From the NCBI RefSeq assembly GCF_000805385.1, contig NZ_JTJW01000010.1, positions 186,001 to 250,000 of the forward strand: a stretch of DNA of 64,000 nucleotides. Direction: 5' to 3'. The notes beneath the pieces are model-generated. The model was given only the letters and a program-made list of their open reading frames with translations, made no database searches and had not been told where the DNA came from. This DNA is from Mycolicibacterium setense (lineage in GTDB: Bacteria; Actinomycetota; Actinomycetes; Mycobacteriales; Mycobacteriaceae). Positions 25,110-33,441 of the stretch are shown piece after piece. Made by a program: the position numbers and the translations under genes. Numbering within the stretch: the first letter of the stretch is position 1; every line of letters begins with the position of its first letter.

Positions 25110-25373
25110 ATGACAGACCCCACCGTGGCCGTGACGGTCCGTTATTTCGCCGCTGCGGCCGCCGCCGCGGGAGTTGATACGGAAACGTTAGATTTGGCAA
25201 AGGATTCGACCATCGCGACGCTCGTCGATCACCTCAGCGGTCGCGACGCGGACCTCGCACGAGTGCTAAAGCGCTGCTCATACCTGTTGGACGGGGTGGC
25301 GGTCCGCGATATGGGCAAGCGTGTGTCAACGTCTCAGACCGTGGATGTGTTACCGCCTTTCGCCGGCGGTTAA
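25110..25373 (+). CDS. moaD: Molybdopterin synthase small subunit MoaD
   Basis: An 87-residue ubiquitin-like sulfur carrier that ends in the required Gly-Gly (PPFAGG), where the thiocarboxylate forms. The start VAVTVRYFAAAAAAAGV and the DVLPPFAGG end are typical. It partners with MoaE, encoded on the opposite strand across rpfA. It is immediately downstream of moaA. Equivalent to moaD2 (Rv0868c). Confidence 0.94.
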   Translation: MTDPTVAVTVRYFAAAAAAAGVDTETLDLAKDSTIATLVDHLSGRDADLARVLKRCSYLLDGVAVRDMGKRVSTSQTVDVLPPFAGG

Positions 25374-25374
25374 T

Positions 25375-25390
25375 CGTGATTTCCATCACA
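25375..25390. promoter_or_regulatory. CRP (Rv3676-type) binding-site candidate upstream of rpfA
   Basis: CGTGA-N6-TCACA matches the mycobacterial CRP consensus TGTGA-N6-TCACA at nine of ten fixed positions. It starts 1 nt after the moaD stop. A wider inverted repeat TCGTGAT...ATCACGA covers the region to 25407. The rpfA gene of M. tuberculosis is a known CRP target. Confidence 0.6.
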
Positions 25391-25599
25391 TAACGAAATG
25401 ATCACGAGCTGGCTACAGCACGGTGGAGCGCCTCGCCCACCTGCGGCAACACAAAAATAACCTGCACCTTTAAACAACTTTTAGAGTTTGCTCTGGGCCA
25501 AAACGCCCGAGGCCGCCAAAAGTGACGCGATAGCGGGCAGCGGTTACCGTTCATTCCCAAGTCAACCGACCCTAATCGGTTGGCCCACCCCGACCGATA

Positions 25600-25792
25600 G
25601 CGCCGAGCTCCATCCATCGGGCAAGGGTTCACAACGAACAACGAGGATGGAGGCGGGGGACCCAACCGGTCCACCGATTTATTTCAGGACCAGGAGCCGC
25701 TTGCGGCCCCTTGGGGTGAAGCCGTCGCCGTTTCGACGACGCCGGCCGGGTGACCTCTCTGACCCGAACCCGACAGCTGACCTCGTGGGCGC
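25600..25792 (+). ncRNA. Cyclic di-AMP riboswitch (ydaO-yuaA type) in rpfA leader
   Basis: Conserved ydaO blocks occur in order: a GCCGAGCTCC 5' strand, GGCGGGGGACCCAA (25652 region), CTTGGGGTGAAGCC (25716 region), and a 3' block with GACCCGAACCCGACAGCTGA followed by CCTCGTGGGCG (25771-25791). These align by eye with the Bacillus ydaO element (GGGGGACCCAA, TTGGGGTGAATCC, CCCGAATCCGTCAGCTAACC). The element ends 22 nt before the rpfA ATG, next to its GAGAGGA ribosome binding site, so it could act on transcription or translation. A separate hairpin (CAACCGA/TCGGTTG, 25563-25582) lies just upstream. The interval 25391-25599 holds no gene, only AT-rich promoter-like DNA. Confidence 0.88.
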
Positions 25793-25814
25793 ATACGAGA
25801 GGACCTTCACGCTT

Positions 25815-26609
25815 ATGAGTGGACGGCATCGCAAGCCTGCTTCCTCGTCTTCAGCAAAGAATGTCGCCAAGATCGCCTTCACCGGAGCTGTGCTCGGTGG
25901 CAGCGGCCTCGCACTGGCCGGACAGGCCATGGCCGCCACCGACGGCGAGTGGGATCAGGTAGCCCGCTGCGAGTCCGGCGGCAACTGGGCGATCAACACC
26001 GGCAACGGCTATCACGGCGGTCTGCAGTTCTCCCCCAGCACGTGGTCGTCCCACGGCGGCGGCGAGTACGCACCGGCGGCCTACATGGCCACCAAAGAAG
26101 AGCAGATCGCAGTCGCCGAGCGCGTGCTGGCCGGCCAGGGCAAGGGCGCTTGGCCCACCTGCGGCCGTGGCCTGTCGGGCGCCTCCCCGCGCAACGTGGT
26201 CGCCGAACCCGCTCCGGCCCCGCTGGATGCGCCCGCCGTGAACGGTGAACTGCCGCCGCCGCCCGAGGCTCCGGCCCCGGCACCCGAGGCCGCCCCGATG
26301 GACGCCCCGCTGCCGCCCGCCCCCGAAGCGCTGCCGCCGGCCCCCGAGGCTCCGGCCCCGGCACCTGAGGCCGCCCCGATGGACGCCGCACTGGCGCCCG
26401 CTCCCGAGGCCGCGCCGATCACCGACGCCGCACTGCAGGTGCCCGCCCCTGAGGCCCCGGCCCCGGCTCCTGAAGCGCCCGCTCCGGCCCCTGAGGCCCC
26501 GGCTCCCGAAGAGGCGCCTGCCCCGGCACAACCGGTCGCCTACGTCGATCAGATCCAGCAGGCCATCGAGAAGCAGGGCCTCGACGGCAACATCGTCATC
26601 AACGGCTGA
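25815..26609 (+). CDS. rpfA: Resuscitation-promoting factor RpfA
   Basis: A 264-residue secreted muralytic enzyme that promotes regrowth of dormant cells. A basic N-terminus and signal peptide end at AMA (residue 40). The Rpf lysozyme-like domain covers residues 41-120 with catalytic Glu53 in CESGGNW, and Cys52/Cys116 can pair. A long Ala/Pro/Glu-rich region of PEAPAPAPEA repeats (about 135-235) follows, then a short C-terminal DQIQQAIEKQGLDGNIVING. I chose the ATG at 25815 because the frame upstream is the riboswitch leader. The gene lies between the two molybdopterin arms. Confidence 0.95.
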   Translation: MSGRHRKPASSSSAKNVAKIAFTGAVLGGSGLALAGQAMAATDGEWDQVARCESGGNWAINTGNGYHGGLQFSPSTWSSHGGGEYAPAAYMATKEEQIAVAERVLAGQGKGAWPTCGRGLSGASPRNVVAEPAPAPLDAPAVNGELPPPPEAPAPAPEAAPMDAPLPPAPEALPPAPEAPAPAPEAAPMDAALAPAPEAAPITDAALQVPAPEAPAPAPEAPAPAPEAPAPEEAPAPAQPVAYVDQIQQAIEKQGLDGNIVING

Positions 26610-26612
26610 GTG

Positions 26613-27041
26613 TCAGGCCGAACCGACCCATTCGTCGGTGCCGTCGGAGAAGTACTGGTGTTTCCACACCGGTAGCCGCTCTTTGACGGTGTCGACGAGA
26701 CGGGCACAGGTTTCGAACGCCGCCCTGCGATGGTCCGCTGCGACAGCGGCCACCAGGGCGGCGTCTCCTATATGTAGGGTTCCGATGCGGTGGCTGACCG
26801 CGATCGCCCGCACGCCGGACGCCTGCTCGGCCACCTCGGCGGCGACCTCTTGCAGGGTTCGCAGGGCATAGGGGTGAGCGGAGTAATCGAGCCGGATGAC
26901 CGAACGTCCCTCGTCGTGATCGCGCACCACGCCGGAGAACCCGACCACCGCGCCGGCCGCCTCGTGGGCCACCAGCGCCTCGTATTCGGTCAGCGAGATC
27001 GGTGTCTCGGTCAGTTCGACACGTATGATGGACGCGCTCAT
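26613..27041 (-). CDS. moaE: Molybdopterin synthase large subunit MoaE
   Basis: A 142-residue catalytic subunit converting cyclic pyranopterin monophosphate to molybdopterin with MoaD. Family features are GAVVGFSGVVRDHDEGRSV, LDYSAHPYALRTLQ, AVSHRIGTLHIGDAALVAAV and the active-site lysines in VKERLPVWKHQYF. The start ATG (MSASIIRVEL) overlaps the mog stop by 4 nt; a longer frame upstream is an antisense extension. It is convergent with rpfA, with a 3-nt gap. Confidence 0.95.
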   Translation of the reverse strand: MSASIIRVELTETPISLTEYEALVAHEAAGAVVGFSGVVRDHDEGRSVIRLDYSAHPYALRTLQEVAAEVAEQASGVRAIAVSHRIGTLHIGDAALVAAVAADHRRAAFETCARLVDTVKERLPVWKHQYFSDGTDEWVGSA

Positions 27042-27514
27042 GTGTGGTCCTTTCCGCCCAGCTGGTCCAGGGCATGCTCCAGCACACCGCCCAGCACGCC
27101 CAGCCCGTCCTTCACGCCACCCGGCGACCCGGGCAGGTTGACGATCAAGGTGCGCCCAGCGACACCACACACGCCGCGGGACAACACCGCAGTGGGCACC
27201 TTGTGCGAGCCGGCACGCCGGATGGCGTCGGCCAACCCGGGGATCTGATAGTCGAGCACCGACATGGTCGACTCCGGCGTCGCGTCGGTGGGCGATATGC
27301 CGGTCCCGCCGGAAGTGATGATCAGGTCGACGCGCTCGGCCAGGGCGGCCCGCAGGGCGTCGGCGACGGCGTGTCCATCGGCGACCACCACCTGCTCGGT
27401 GACGTCATACCCGCGGTCGGAGAGCCAGCTGACGATCAGGGGGCCCGTCCGGTCGTCGTACACCCCTGCCGCGGCACGGGTCGAGGCGATGATGACCCGC
27501 GCCGAACGCGTCAC
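27038..27514 (-). CDS. mog: Molybdopterin adenylyltransferase Mog/MoaB
   Basis: A 158-residue MPT-binding protein that adenylylates molybdopterin before metal insertion. Signature: LIITSGGTGISPTDATPEST and PGLADAIRRAG, then LIVNLPGSPGGVKDGL. I chose GTG 27514 because it overlaps the moaC stop (GTGA, 4 nt) and gives VTRSARVIIASTRAAAGVYD, aligning with M. tuberculosis Rv0865. The longer frame begins inside moaC. It is the second gene of moaC-mog-moaE. Confidence 0.93.
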   Translation of the reverse strand: MTRSARVIIASTRAAAGVYDDRTGPLIVSWLSDRGYDVTEQVVVADGHAVADALRAALAERVDLIITSGGTGISPTDATPESTMSVLDYQIPGLADAIRRAGSHKVPTAVLSRGVCGVAGRTLIVNLPGSPGGVKDGLGVLGGVLEHALDQLGGKDHT

Positions 27515-27996
27515 TGCTTGGTTTCTTCCGGCTGTCTTTCCCACAATCCCGTTTTACCGCCTTCTTTGCGCACCACTTTGATGTCGTCGATGCGCGCAGC
27601 GGGGTCGACGGCCTTGATCATGTCGTACAGGGTCAGCGCGGCCACGCTCACCGCGGTCAGCGCTTCCATCTCGACCCCGGTGCGGTCCGTGCTGCGCACG
27701 GTCGCGGTCACGGCCACCGCGGCATCCCGGACGTCGAAGTCCACGTCGACGCCGGTGAGGGCCAACTGGTGGCACAGCGGTATCAACTCGGGTGTCCGCT
27801 TGGCGGCCAGGATCCCGGCCACCCGCGCGGTGGCCAGGGCATCACCCTTGGGCAGGCCGCCGGAGGCGATGAGGGCCACCACATCCGGCCGCGTGTGCAA
27901 AGTGCCCACGGCGACCGCGGTGCGCTTGGTGACGTCCTTTGCCGTGACGTCGACCATGTGCGCCGCGCCGGACTCGTCGAGGTGCGACAGTCCCAC
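27511..27996 (-). CDS. moaC: Cyclic pyranopterin monophosphate synthase MoaC
   Basis: A 161-residue enzyme completing cPMP formation from the MoaA product. Typical motifs: MVDVTAKDVTKRTAVAVG, LPKGDALATARVAGILAAK, LIPLCHQLALTGVDVDF, and GVEMEALTAVSVAALTLYDM with KAVDPAARIDDIKVVRKEGG (catalytic Lys and Asp region). The start is GTG, 2 nt after the stop of the upstream small gene. It heads the minus-strand molybdopterin arm. Confidence 0.96.
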   Translation of the reverse strand: MGLSHLDESGAAHMVDVTAKDVTKRTAVAVGTLHTRPDVVALIASGGLPKGDALATARVAGILAAKRTPELIPLCHQLALTGVDVDFDVRDAAVAVTATVRSTDRTGVEMEALTAVSVAALTLYDMIKAVDPAARIDDIKVVRKEGGKTGLWERQPEETKQ

Positions 27997-27998
27997 TG

Positions 27999-28196
27999 TT
28001 ACCTGTTGACGACCGTGGCCGACTGGATGAAGGGCAGCTCTTCGGCCGGCAATGGAAAGGTCACATCGCCGAACGGTGACAGTGCGCCGGTGCGGTCGGT
28101 GGCGAGCTCGCTGACGGCGTGATCATCGCCGTCGGAGAGCACCGGCCAGCCGTTGTCGACGTAATGGTTCTTCTTGTTGTCAGCCACGCCCCACAT
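27999..28196 (-). CDS. Small conserved hypothetical protein (Rv0863-like)
   Basis: A 65-residue protein with no recognised domain. It is polar, with a conserved-looking WPVLSDGDDHAVSELATDRT segment followed by PFGDVTFPLPAEELPFIQSA. By position between moaC and the Rv0862c-type gene it corresponds to Rv0863. The start is ATG, but GTG three codons downstream is possible because GGGG sits in front of it. It is 2 nt from moaC and divergent from the large gene to the right. Confidence 0.7.
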   Translation of the reverse strand: MWGVADNKKNHYVDNGWPVLSDGDDHAVSELATDRTGALSPFGDVTFPLPAEELPFIQSATVVNR

Positions 28197-28269
28197 TGTG
28201 GCAGGCGGCCGATCCGGTGGCGAGACCGGCGCGGCGGTCGGCGCGAAGTAGCTTTACGCTGGTCAGGAT

Positions 28270-30525
28270 ATGACCGCCGCACAGACCCCCGGAATCCCGC
28301 TGGGCGCCTGGTTGGCCGAACTCGACGACAAGGGCCTGATCCGCCTGCTGGAACTGCGGCCCGACCTGAGCCAGCCGCCGCCGGGAACGATCGCCGCGCT
28401 TGCCGCGCGCGCCACCTCACGCCAGTCGGTCAAGGCTGCCACCGACTCACTGGACTTCCTGCGGCTGGCGGTCCTGGATGCACTGCTGGTGCTGCACGCC
28501 GAGACCCACGCCGTCCAGATGTCCCAGGTAATTGACCTGTTGGGTGACCGCGTCGGCTCCGGCGACGTGACCGCCGCGGTGGACGACCTGCGCGAGCGCG
28601 CCCTGGTGTGGGGCGAGGCCGCCGTCCGGGTGGCCCCCGAGGTCGCCGCCGGCCTGCCCTGGTTTGTCGGCCAGGCCGCCATCGAGAGGCCCGAGCGCAG
28701 CCCCGACGAGATCGCCACCCTGCTCGGGAGCCTCGACGACGCCCAGACCGAGCTGCTGGCCCGGCTGCTGGAGGGCTCGCCCATGGGCCGCACGCGCGAC
28801 GCGGCTCCCGACACTCCGCCCGACCGGCCGGTGCCGCGACTGCTGGAGGCCGGGCTGCTGCGCCGGATCGATGACGAGACGGTGATCCTGCCCCGGGTGG
28901 TCGGCCAGGTGATGCGCGGCGAGGCACCCGGCCCGCTTGAGCTGACCGCACCGGCACTCCGGACGACGTCGACGACGCCTGCCGATGTGGACGCGGTGGC
29001 CGCCGGCGCGGCCATCGACCTGCTGCGCGAAATCGACCTGATCATCGAAACCCTCGGCAGCACACCGGTTCCCGAGTTGCGCAACGGCGGCCTCGGCGTC
29101 CGCGACGTCAAACGGTTGGCCAAGGCCACCGGCATCGACGAAGCCCGGCTGGGGCTGCTGCTGGAATTGGCCGCGGGTGCGGGACTGATCGCCGCCGGGA
29201 TGCCCGAACCCGACCCGGGTGACGGGACCGGGCCCTACTGGGCGCCGACGGTGGCCGCCGACCGTTTCATCGAATCGCCCACCTCGGTGCGCTGGCACCT
29301 GCTGGCCGCGACCTGGCTGGACCTTCCGGCCCGGCCCGCCCTGATCGGCAGCCGCGGGCCGGACAACAAACCTTTTGCCGCACTGTCGGATTCGCTGTAC
29401 TCCACAGCGGCGCCGTTGGATCGCCGGCTGATGTTGAGCGTGCTGGCCGAACTGGATCCGGGCGCCGGGGTCGACGGAGCCGAGGCTGCCCGGGCGATGC
29501 TGTGGCGGCGTCCACGCTGGGCGGCGCGTCTGCAACCGGCCACGGTCGGCGGACTGCTCGCCGAGGCGCACGCGCTGGGCATGGTGGGCCGCGGCGCGAT
29601 CAGCACGCCGGCCCGTGGGCTGCTGGCCGGCGATCCCGACGAGGACGTGCTGGCCGCGATGGCCAAGGCCCTGCCCAAACCGCTCGACCACTTCCTGCTG
29701 CAGGCCGACCTCACGGTGATCGTGCCCGGCCCGCTGGAGCGGGATCTGGCCGAGCACCTGGCCGAGGTGGCCACCGTCGAATCGGCGGGCGCGGCGATGG
29801 TCTACCGCATCAGCGAAGCGTCCATCCGTCGCGCGCTCGACGCCGGACGGACCGCAGGCGACCTGCACACCTTGTTCGAGAAGCACTCAAAAACCCCGGT
29901 GCCGCAAGGGCTGACATATCTCATCGACGACGTCGCGCGCCGCCACGGCCAGCTGCGGGTCGGGATGGCCACCTCGTTCCTGCGGTGTGAGGATCCGGCA
30001 CTGCTGGCCCAGGCCGTCGCCGCGCCTGGCGCCGACCGCCTCGAGCTGCGGCTGCTGGCGCCCACCGTGGCGGTGTCCCAGGCGCCGATCGCCGACGTGC
30101 TCACGGTGCTGCGGGAAGCGGGATTCGCGCCCGCCGCCGAGGACTCGACCGGCAGCGTCGTCGACATCAGGGCGCGCGGCGCGCGCGTCGTCGCACCGAC
30201 CCGGCGCCGCGTCTACCGCCCGCCCTCACCGCCGAGCGCCCAGACCCTCGGCGCGGTCGTCGCGGTGTTGCGCAAGGTGGCGTCCGGACCGTTCTCCAGT
30301 GTGCGTCTCGACCCGGCGATGGCCATCACCCAGTTGCAGGACGCCGCCATCAACCAGACCTCTGTGGTGATCGGCTACGTCGACCCCGCCGGAGTGGCCA
30401 CCCAGCGGGTGGTCTCCCCCATCAACGTGCGCGGCGGTCAGCTGACCGCGTTCGATCCGGCCGCCGGCCGGGTCCGCGAGTTCGCCATCCACCGGGTCAC
30501 CTCGGTGGTGTCCGCCGACAATTAG
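28270..30525 (+). CDS. XPB/Ssl2-helicase-associated protein (Rv0862c-like)
   Basis: A 751-residue actinobacterial protein located beside the XPB helicase gene, as Rv0862c is beside Rv0861c. No ATPase motifs are visible. The C-terminal part (about 430-560: LDHFLLQADLTVIVPGPLER, AAMVYRISEASIRRALDAGR, HSKTPVPQGLTYLIDDVARR) resembles the helicase-associated XPB N-terminal domain (Helicase_C_3 type). The end (about 700-751) has a WYL-like TSVVIGYVDPAGVATQRVVS barrel segment. A repair or transcription role is plausible but not shown. Confidence 0.82.
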   Translation: MTAAQTPGIPLGAWLAELDDKGLIRLLELRPDLSQPPPGTIAALAARATSRQSVKAATDSLDFLRLAVLDALLVLHAETHAVQMSQVIDLLGDRVGSGDVTAAVDDLRERALVWGEAAVRVAPEVAAGLPWFVGQAAIERPERSPDEIATLLGSLDDAQTELLARLLEGSPMGRTRDAAPDTPPDRPVPRLLEAGLLRRIDDETVILPRVVGQVMRGEAPGPLELTAPALRTTSTTPADVDAVAAGAAIDLLREIDLIIETLGSTPVPELRNGGLGVRDVKRLAKATGIDEARLGLLLELAAGAGLIAAGMPEPDPGDGTGPYWAPTVAADRFIESPTSVRWHLLAATWLDLPARPALIGSRGPDNKPFAALSDSLYSTAAPLDRRLMLSVLAELDPGAGVDGAEAARAMLWRRPRWAARLQPATVGGLLAEAHALGMVGRGAISTPARGLLAGDPDEDVLAAMAKALPKPLDHFLLQADLTVIVPGPLERDLAEHLAEVATVESAGAAMVYRISEASIRRALDAGRTAGDLHTLFEKHSKTPVPQGLTYLIDDVARRHGQLRVGMATSFLRCEDPALLAQAVAAPGADRLELRLLAPTVAVSQAPIADVLTVLREAGFAPAAEDSTGSVVDIRARGARVVAPTRRRVYRPPSPPSAQTLGAVVAVLRKVASGPFSSVRLDPAMAITQLQDAAINQTSVVIGYVDPAGVATQRVVSPINVRGGQLTAFDPAAGRVREFAIHRVTSVVSADN

Positions 30526-30612
30526 CATCCCCGACCAAAAATAATGACCGCTGTTGCGGCGTGTCGGCGTGCGGACTCGGTCACTCGTCGGCCGGTGTGT
30601 CTGCGCGCTCTG

Positions 30613-30618
30613 GATAAT
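30613..30618 (+). promoter_or_regulatory. Putative -10 element upstream of ercc3
   Basis: GATAAT, one mismatch from TATAAT, lies 42 nt before the ercc3 ATG. A GAGG ribosome binding site at about 30648 follows. No good -35 is visible. Confidence 0.35.
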
Positions 30619-30659
30619 GGACAGGATGACCAGCCAGCCTGAAGCCGAGGGAGCCGCGC

Positions 30660-32309
30660 ATGACTGACGGCCCCCTGATCGTGCAGTCCGACAAGACGGT
30701 GCTGCTCGAGGTCGACCATGAGCAGGCCGGAGCGGCCCGTGCGGCCATCGCACCGTTCGCCGAGCTCGAACGCGCCCCCGAACACGTGCACACCTACCGG
30801 ATCACCCCGTTGGCGTTGTGGAACGCCCGCGCGGCCGGCCACGACGCCGAGCAAGTGGTCGATGCGCTGGTCAGCTTCTCGCGATACCCGGTGCCGCAGC
30901 CGTTGCTGGTCGACATCGTCGACACCATGGCCCGTTACGGACGCCTACAGCTGATCAAGCACCCCGCACACGGATTGACGCTGGTCAGCCTGGACCGCGC
31001 GGTGCTCGAAGAGGTGTTGCGCAACAAGAAGATCGCCCCGATGCTGGGCGCCCGCCTCGATGACGACACCGTGATCGTGCACAACAGCGAGCGCGGCCGC
31101 GTCAAGCAGATGCTGCTCAAGATCGGCTGGCCCGCCGAGGACCTGGCCGGCTATGTCGACGGCGAAGCCCACCCCATCTCGCTGGCCCAGGACGGCTGGC
31201 ACCTGCGCGACTACCAGGAGATGGCCACCGACTCGTTCTGGGCGGGCGGCTCAGGTGTGGTGGTGCTGCCGTGTGGTGCCGGTAAGACCCTGGTCGGGGC
31301 GGCCGCGATGGCCAAGGCGGGCGCGACGACGCTGATCCTGGTCACCAACACCGTGGCCGGCCGGCAGTGGAAGCGCGAGCTGGTGGCCCGCACCTCGCTG
31401 ACCGAGGACGAGATCGGCGAGTACTCGGGTGAGAAGAAGGAGATCCGGCCCGTCACCATCGCGACGTATCAGGTGATCACCCGCCGGACCAAGGGCGAGT
31501 ACAAGCATCTGGAGTTGTTCGACAGCCGCGACTGGGGGCTGATCATCTATGACGAGGTGCACCTGCTGCCCGCCCCGGTGTTCCGGATGACGGCCGACCT
31601 GCAGTCCCGCCGCCGGCTCGGCCTGACCGCGACGCTCATCCGAGAGGACGGCCGCGAAGGCGATGTGTTCTCACTGATCGGCCCGAAGCGCTATGACGCG
31701 CCGTGGAAGGACATCGAAGCCCAGGGCTGGATCGCCCCCGCCGAGTGCATCGAGGTCCGGGTGACGATGACCGACAACGAGCGGATGCTCTACGCCACCT
31801 CCGAACCGGAGGAACGCTACAAGCTCTGTTCGACGGTGCACACCAAGATCGCGGTGGTCCGCTCGATTCTGGAACGCCACCCCGGCGAGCCGACGCTGGT
31901 GATCGGCGCCTACCTGGACCAGCTGGAAGAGCTGGGCGAGGAACTCAACGCCCCGGTGATCCAGGGGTCGACGAAGAACTCCGAACGCGAAGCGCTCTTC
32001 GACGCATTCCGCCGTGGCGAGATCTCCACCCTGGTGGTCTCAAAGGTGGCGAACTTCTCCATCGACCTGCCGGAAGCCTCTGTCGCCGTTCAAGTTTCAG
32101 GCACTTTCGGCTCCCGCCAGGAAGAGGCCCAGCGTTTGGGCCGGCTGTTGCGGCCCAAGGCCAACGGCGGTGGTGCGGTGTTCTACTCGGTGGTCTCGCG
32201 TGATTCCCTGGACGCGGAGTACGCCGCGCACCGGCAGCGCTTCCTCGCCGAGCAGGGCTACGGCTACGTCATCAAAGACGCCGACGACCTTCTGGGCCCG
32301 GCGATCTGA
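30660..32309 (+). CDS. ercc3: DNA repair helicase XPB (Ercc3/Rv0861c-like)
   Basis: A 549-residue superfamily 2 3'-5' helicase. An N-terminal damage-recognition-like region precedes RecA-like domain 1 with Walker A VLPCGAGKTLVG (about residue 200) and the DEVH box (IIYDEVHLL). The LGLTATLIREDGREGDVFSL stretch has motif III followed by the RED motif of XPB. RecA-like domain 2 has STLVVSKVANFSIDLPEASV and the SRQEEAQRLGRLLRPK motif VI. Length matches the mycobacterial family. A hairpin repeat follows 15 nt after the stop. Confidence 0.95.
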   Translation: MTDGPLIVQSDKTVLLEVDHEQAGAARAAIAPFAELERAPEHVHTYRITPLALWNARAAGHDAEQVVDALVSFSRYPVPQPLLVDIVDTMARYGRLQLIKHPAHGLTLVSLDRAVLEEVLRNKKIAPMLGARLDDDTVIVHNSERGRVKQMLLKIGWPAEDLAGYVDGEAHPISLAQDGWHLRDYQEMATDSFWAGGSGVVVLPCGAGKTLVGAAAMAKAGATTLILVTNTVAGRQWKRELVARTSLTEDEIGEYSGEKKEIRPVTIATYQVITRRTKGEYKHLELFDSRDWGLIIYDEVHLLPAPVFRMTADLQSRRRLGLTATLIREDGREGDVFSLIGPKRYDAPWKDIEAQGWIAPAECIEVRVTMTDNERMLYATSEPEERYKLCSTVHTKIAVVRSILERHPGEPTLVIGAYLDQLEELGEELNAPVIQGSTKNSEREALFDAFRRGEISTLVVSKVANFSIDLPEASVAVQVSGTFGSRQEEAQRLGRLLRPKANGGGAVFYSVVSRDSLDAEYAAHRQRFLAEQGYGYVIKDADDLLGPAI

Positions 32310-32320
32310 CGGTGCGCGTT

Positions 32321-32364
32321 CAACGCTGAAGATCGTGGTTACCTGGTGACCACAATCTTCAGCA
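32321..32364. repeat. 44-nt hairpin repeat, copy 1 (left of AbiEi gene)
   Basis: It is 43/44 identical to the copy at 33384-33427 and in the same orientation. Its inner 39 nt (32325-32363) form a near-perfect palindrome with arms GCTGAAGATCGTGGTTACC and GGTGACCACAATCTTCAGC around a single T, with two mismatched or wobble positions. It lies just after ercc3 and probably acts as a terminator. Confidence 0.8.
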
Positions 32365-32432
32365 TTGCGAGTTATCCACAGATCGCGGAACGGGTCTGGT
32401 GAGCGCGGCGTCGCGTATACAACCATGACAGC

Positions 32433-33368
32433 GTGGACGTCGACGAAGTGCTTCGACATCAGTCGGGGGTCATTGCGCGTCGGCAAGCCCTCGATGCAGG
32501 GATGCAGTCGCATGACATTCGGCGGTTTCTCAGACGCAATGAGTGGGCACGCGTCCACGACGGCATCTATGTGGATCACACCGGACCGTTGACCTGGTTG
32601 CAACGAGCTTGGGCCGCAGTGCTTTACGCAGCTCCGGCAGCGCTGTGCCTGGAGTCGGCGTTGACCGACGGAGGCTCGGTGATCCATGTCGCGGTCGGCC
32701 GCGACCGAGGCGTGCTGGCCGAACCACATGGAGTTCGGATCCATCATCTCGCGCACCTGCACGAGCGAGTGCTGTGGAATATCGGTCCGCCGCGGCTGCG
32801 TTACGAGGAAGCCGCGCTTGACGTCGCATGCCAGGCCATATCCGAATTCGACGCGATTGCGGTGCTGGCCAACGCCTGCCAGTCACGGCGTACCACCGCG
32901 CTACGTCTACTGCGAGCTCTTGACGCACGCCGACGGGTTCGCCGACGGCGGTGGCTACGGGCGGTGCTGGCCGACATCGTCGAGGGCACCTGCTCGGTCC
33001 TGGAGCACGCGTACCTCAATCGCGTGGAGCGGGCACATGGATTGCCGCGGGCCGCTCGACAGAAACGCTCAGCCTCGTCAGTCGGTGTGTGCTACCGCGA
33101 CGCCGAGTATGGCCAACGGCTCGTGGTGGAACTCGACGGCCTGCCGTTCCACAACTCGGCGTCAGCACGGAACAAGGATTTCGAGCGCGATCTCGACGCC
33201 GCGGTCGACGGCCGATCAACCATCCGATTGTCCTATCGCCAGGTTTTCGACCGACCCTGCCAGACCGCCGCGAAGATCGCTCAGGTGATGCGCCGGCACG
33301 GGATCGCGGTGAGTGGCCACGCCTGCGGGCCGGGATGTGAATTCGGCCGCCTCGGTCTCGCGGCCTGA
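32433..33368 (+). CDS. AbiEi-type antitoxin-domain/DUF559 nuclease-like protein
   Basis: A 311-residue protein. The N-terminal AbiEi-like winged helix covers about residues 1-50: HQSGVIARRQALDAGMQSHD, RRFLRRNEWARVHDGIYV. A central helical domain contains YAAPAALCLESALT. A C-terminal Vsr/DUF559 endonuclease-like domain has RLVVELDGLPFHN, then a FERDLDAAVDG acidic/basic patch. No toxin partner (AbiEii) is adjacent. The start is GTG; TATACA 11 nt upstream could be a -10. It is bracketed on both sides by copies of a 44-nt hairpin repeat. Solitary genes of this type are common in actinobacteria and their function is unproven. Confidence 0.85.
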   Translation: MDVDEVLRHQSGVIARRQALDAGMQSHDIRRFLRRNEWARVHDGIYVDHTGPLTWLQRAWAAVLYAAPAALCLESALTDGGSVIHVAVGRDRGVLAEPHGVRIHHLAHLHERVLWNIGPPRLRYEEAALDVACQAISEFDAIAVLANACQSRRTTALRLLRALDARRRVRRRRWLRAVLADIVEGTCSVLEHAYLNRVERAHGLPRAARQKRSASSVGVCYRDAEYGQRLVVELDGLPFHNSASARNKDFERDLDAAVDGRSTIRLSYRQVFDRPCQTAAKIAQVMRRHGIAVSGHACGPGCEFGRLGLAA

Positions 33369-33383
33369 CGTCTGGACACCTGC

Positions 33384-33427
33384 CAACGCTGAAGATCGTG
33401 GCTACCTGGTGACCACAATCTTCAGCA
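33384..33427. repeat. 44-nt hairpin repeat, copy 2 (right of AbiEi gene)
   Basis: It differs from copy 1 by a single T-to-C change (arm GCTGAAGATCGTGGCTACC). The 39-nt palindrome core is at 33388-33426. It lies 15 nt after the AbiEi gene stop and 15 nt before the convergent cupin gene's end, so it may serve as a bidirectional terminator. Confidence 0.8.
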
Positions 33428-33441
33428 CTCGCGACTCAGGC

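Noticed and set aside
26260..26530. Repeats in rpfA as a CRISPR or intergenic repeat.
   Set aside because: They are in-frame Pro/Ala/Glu codon repeats of the RpfA linker.
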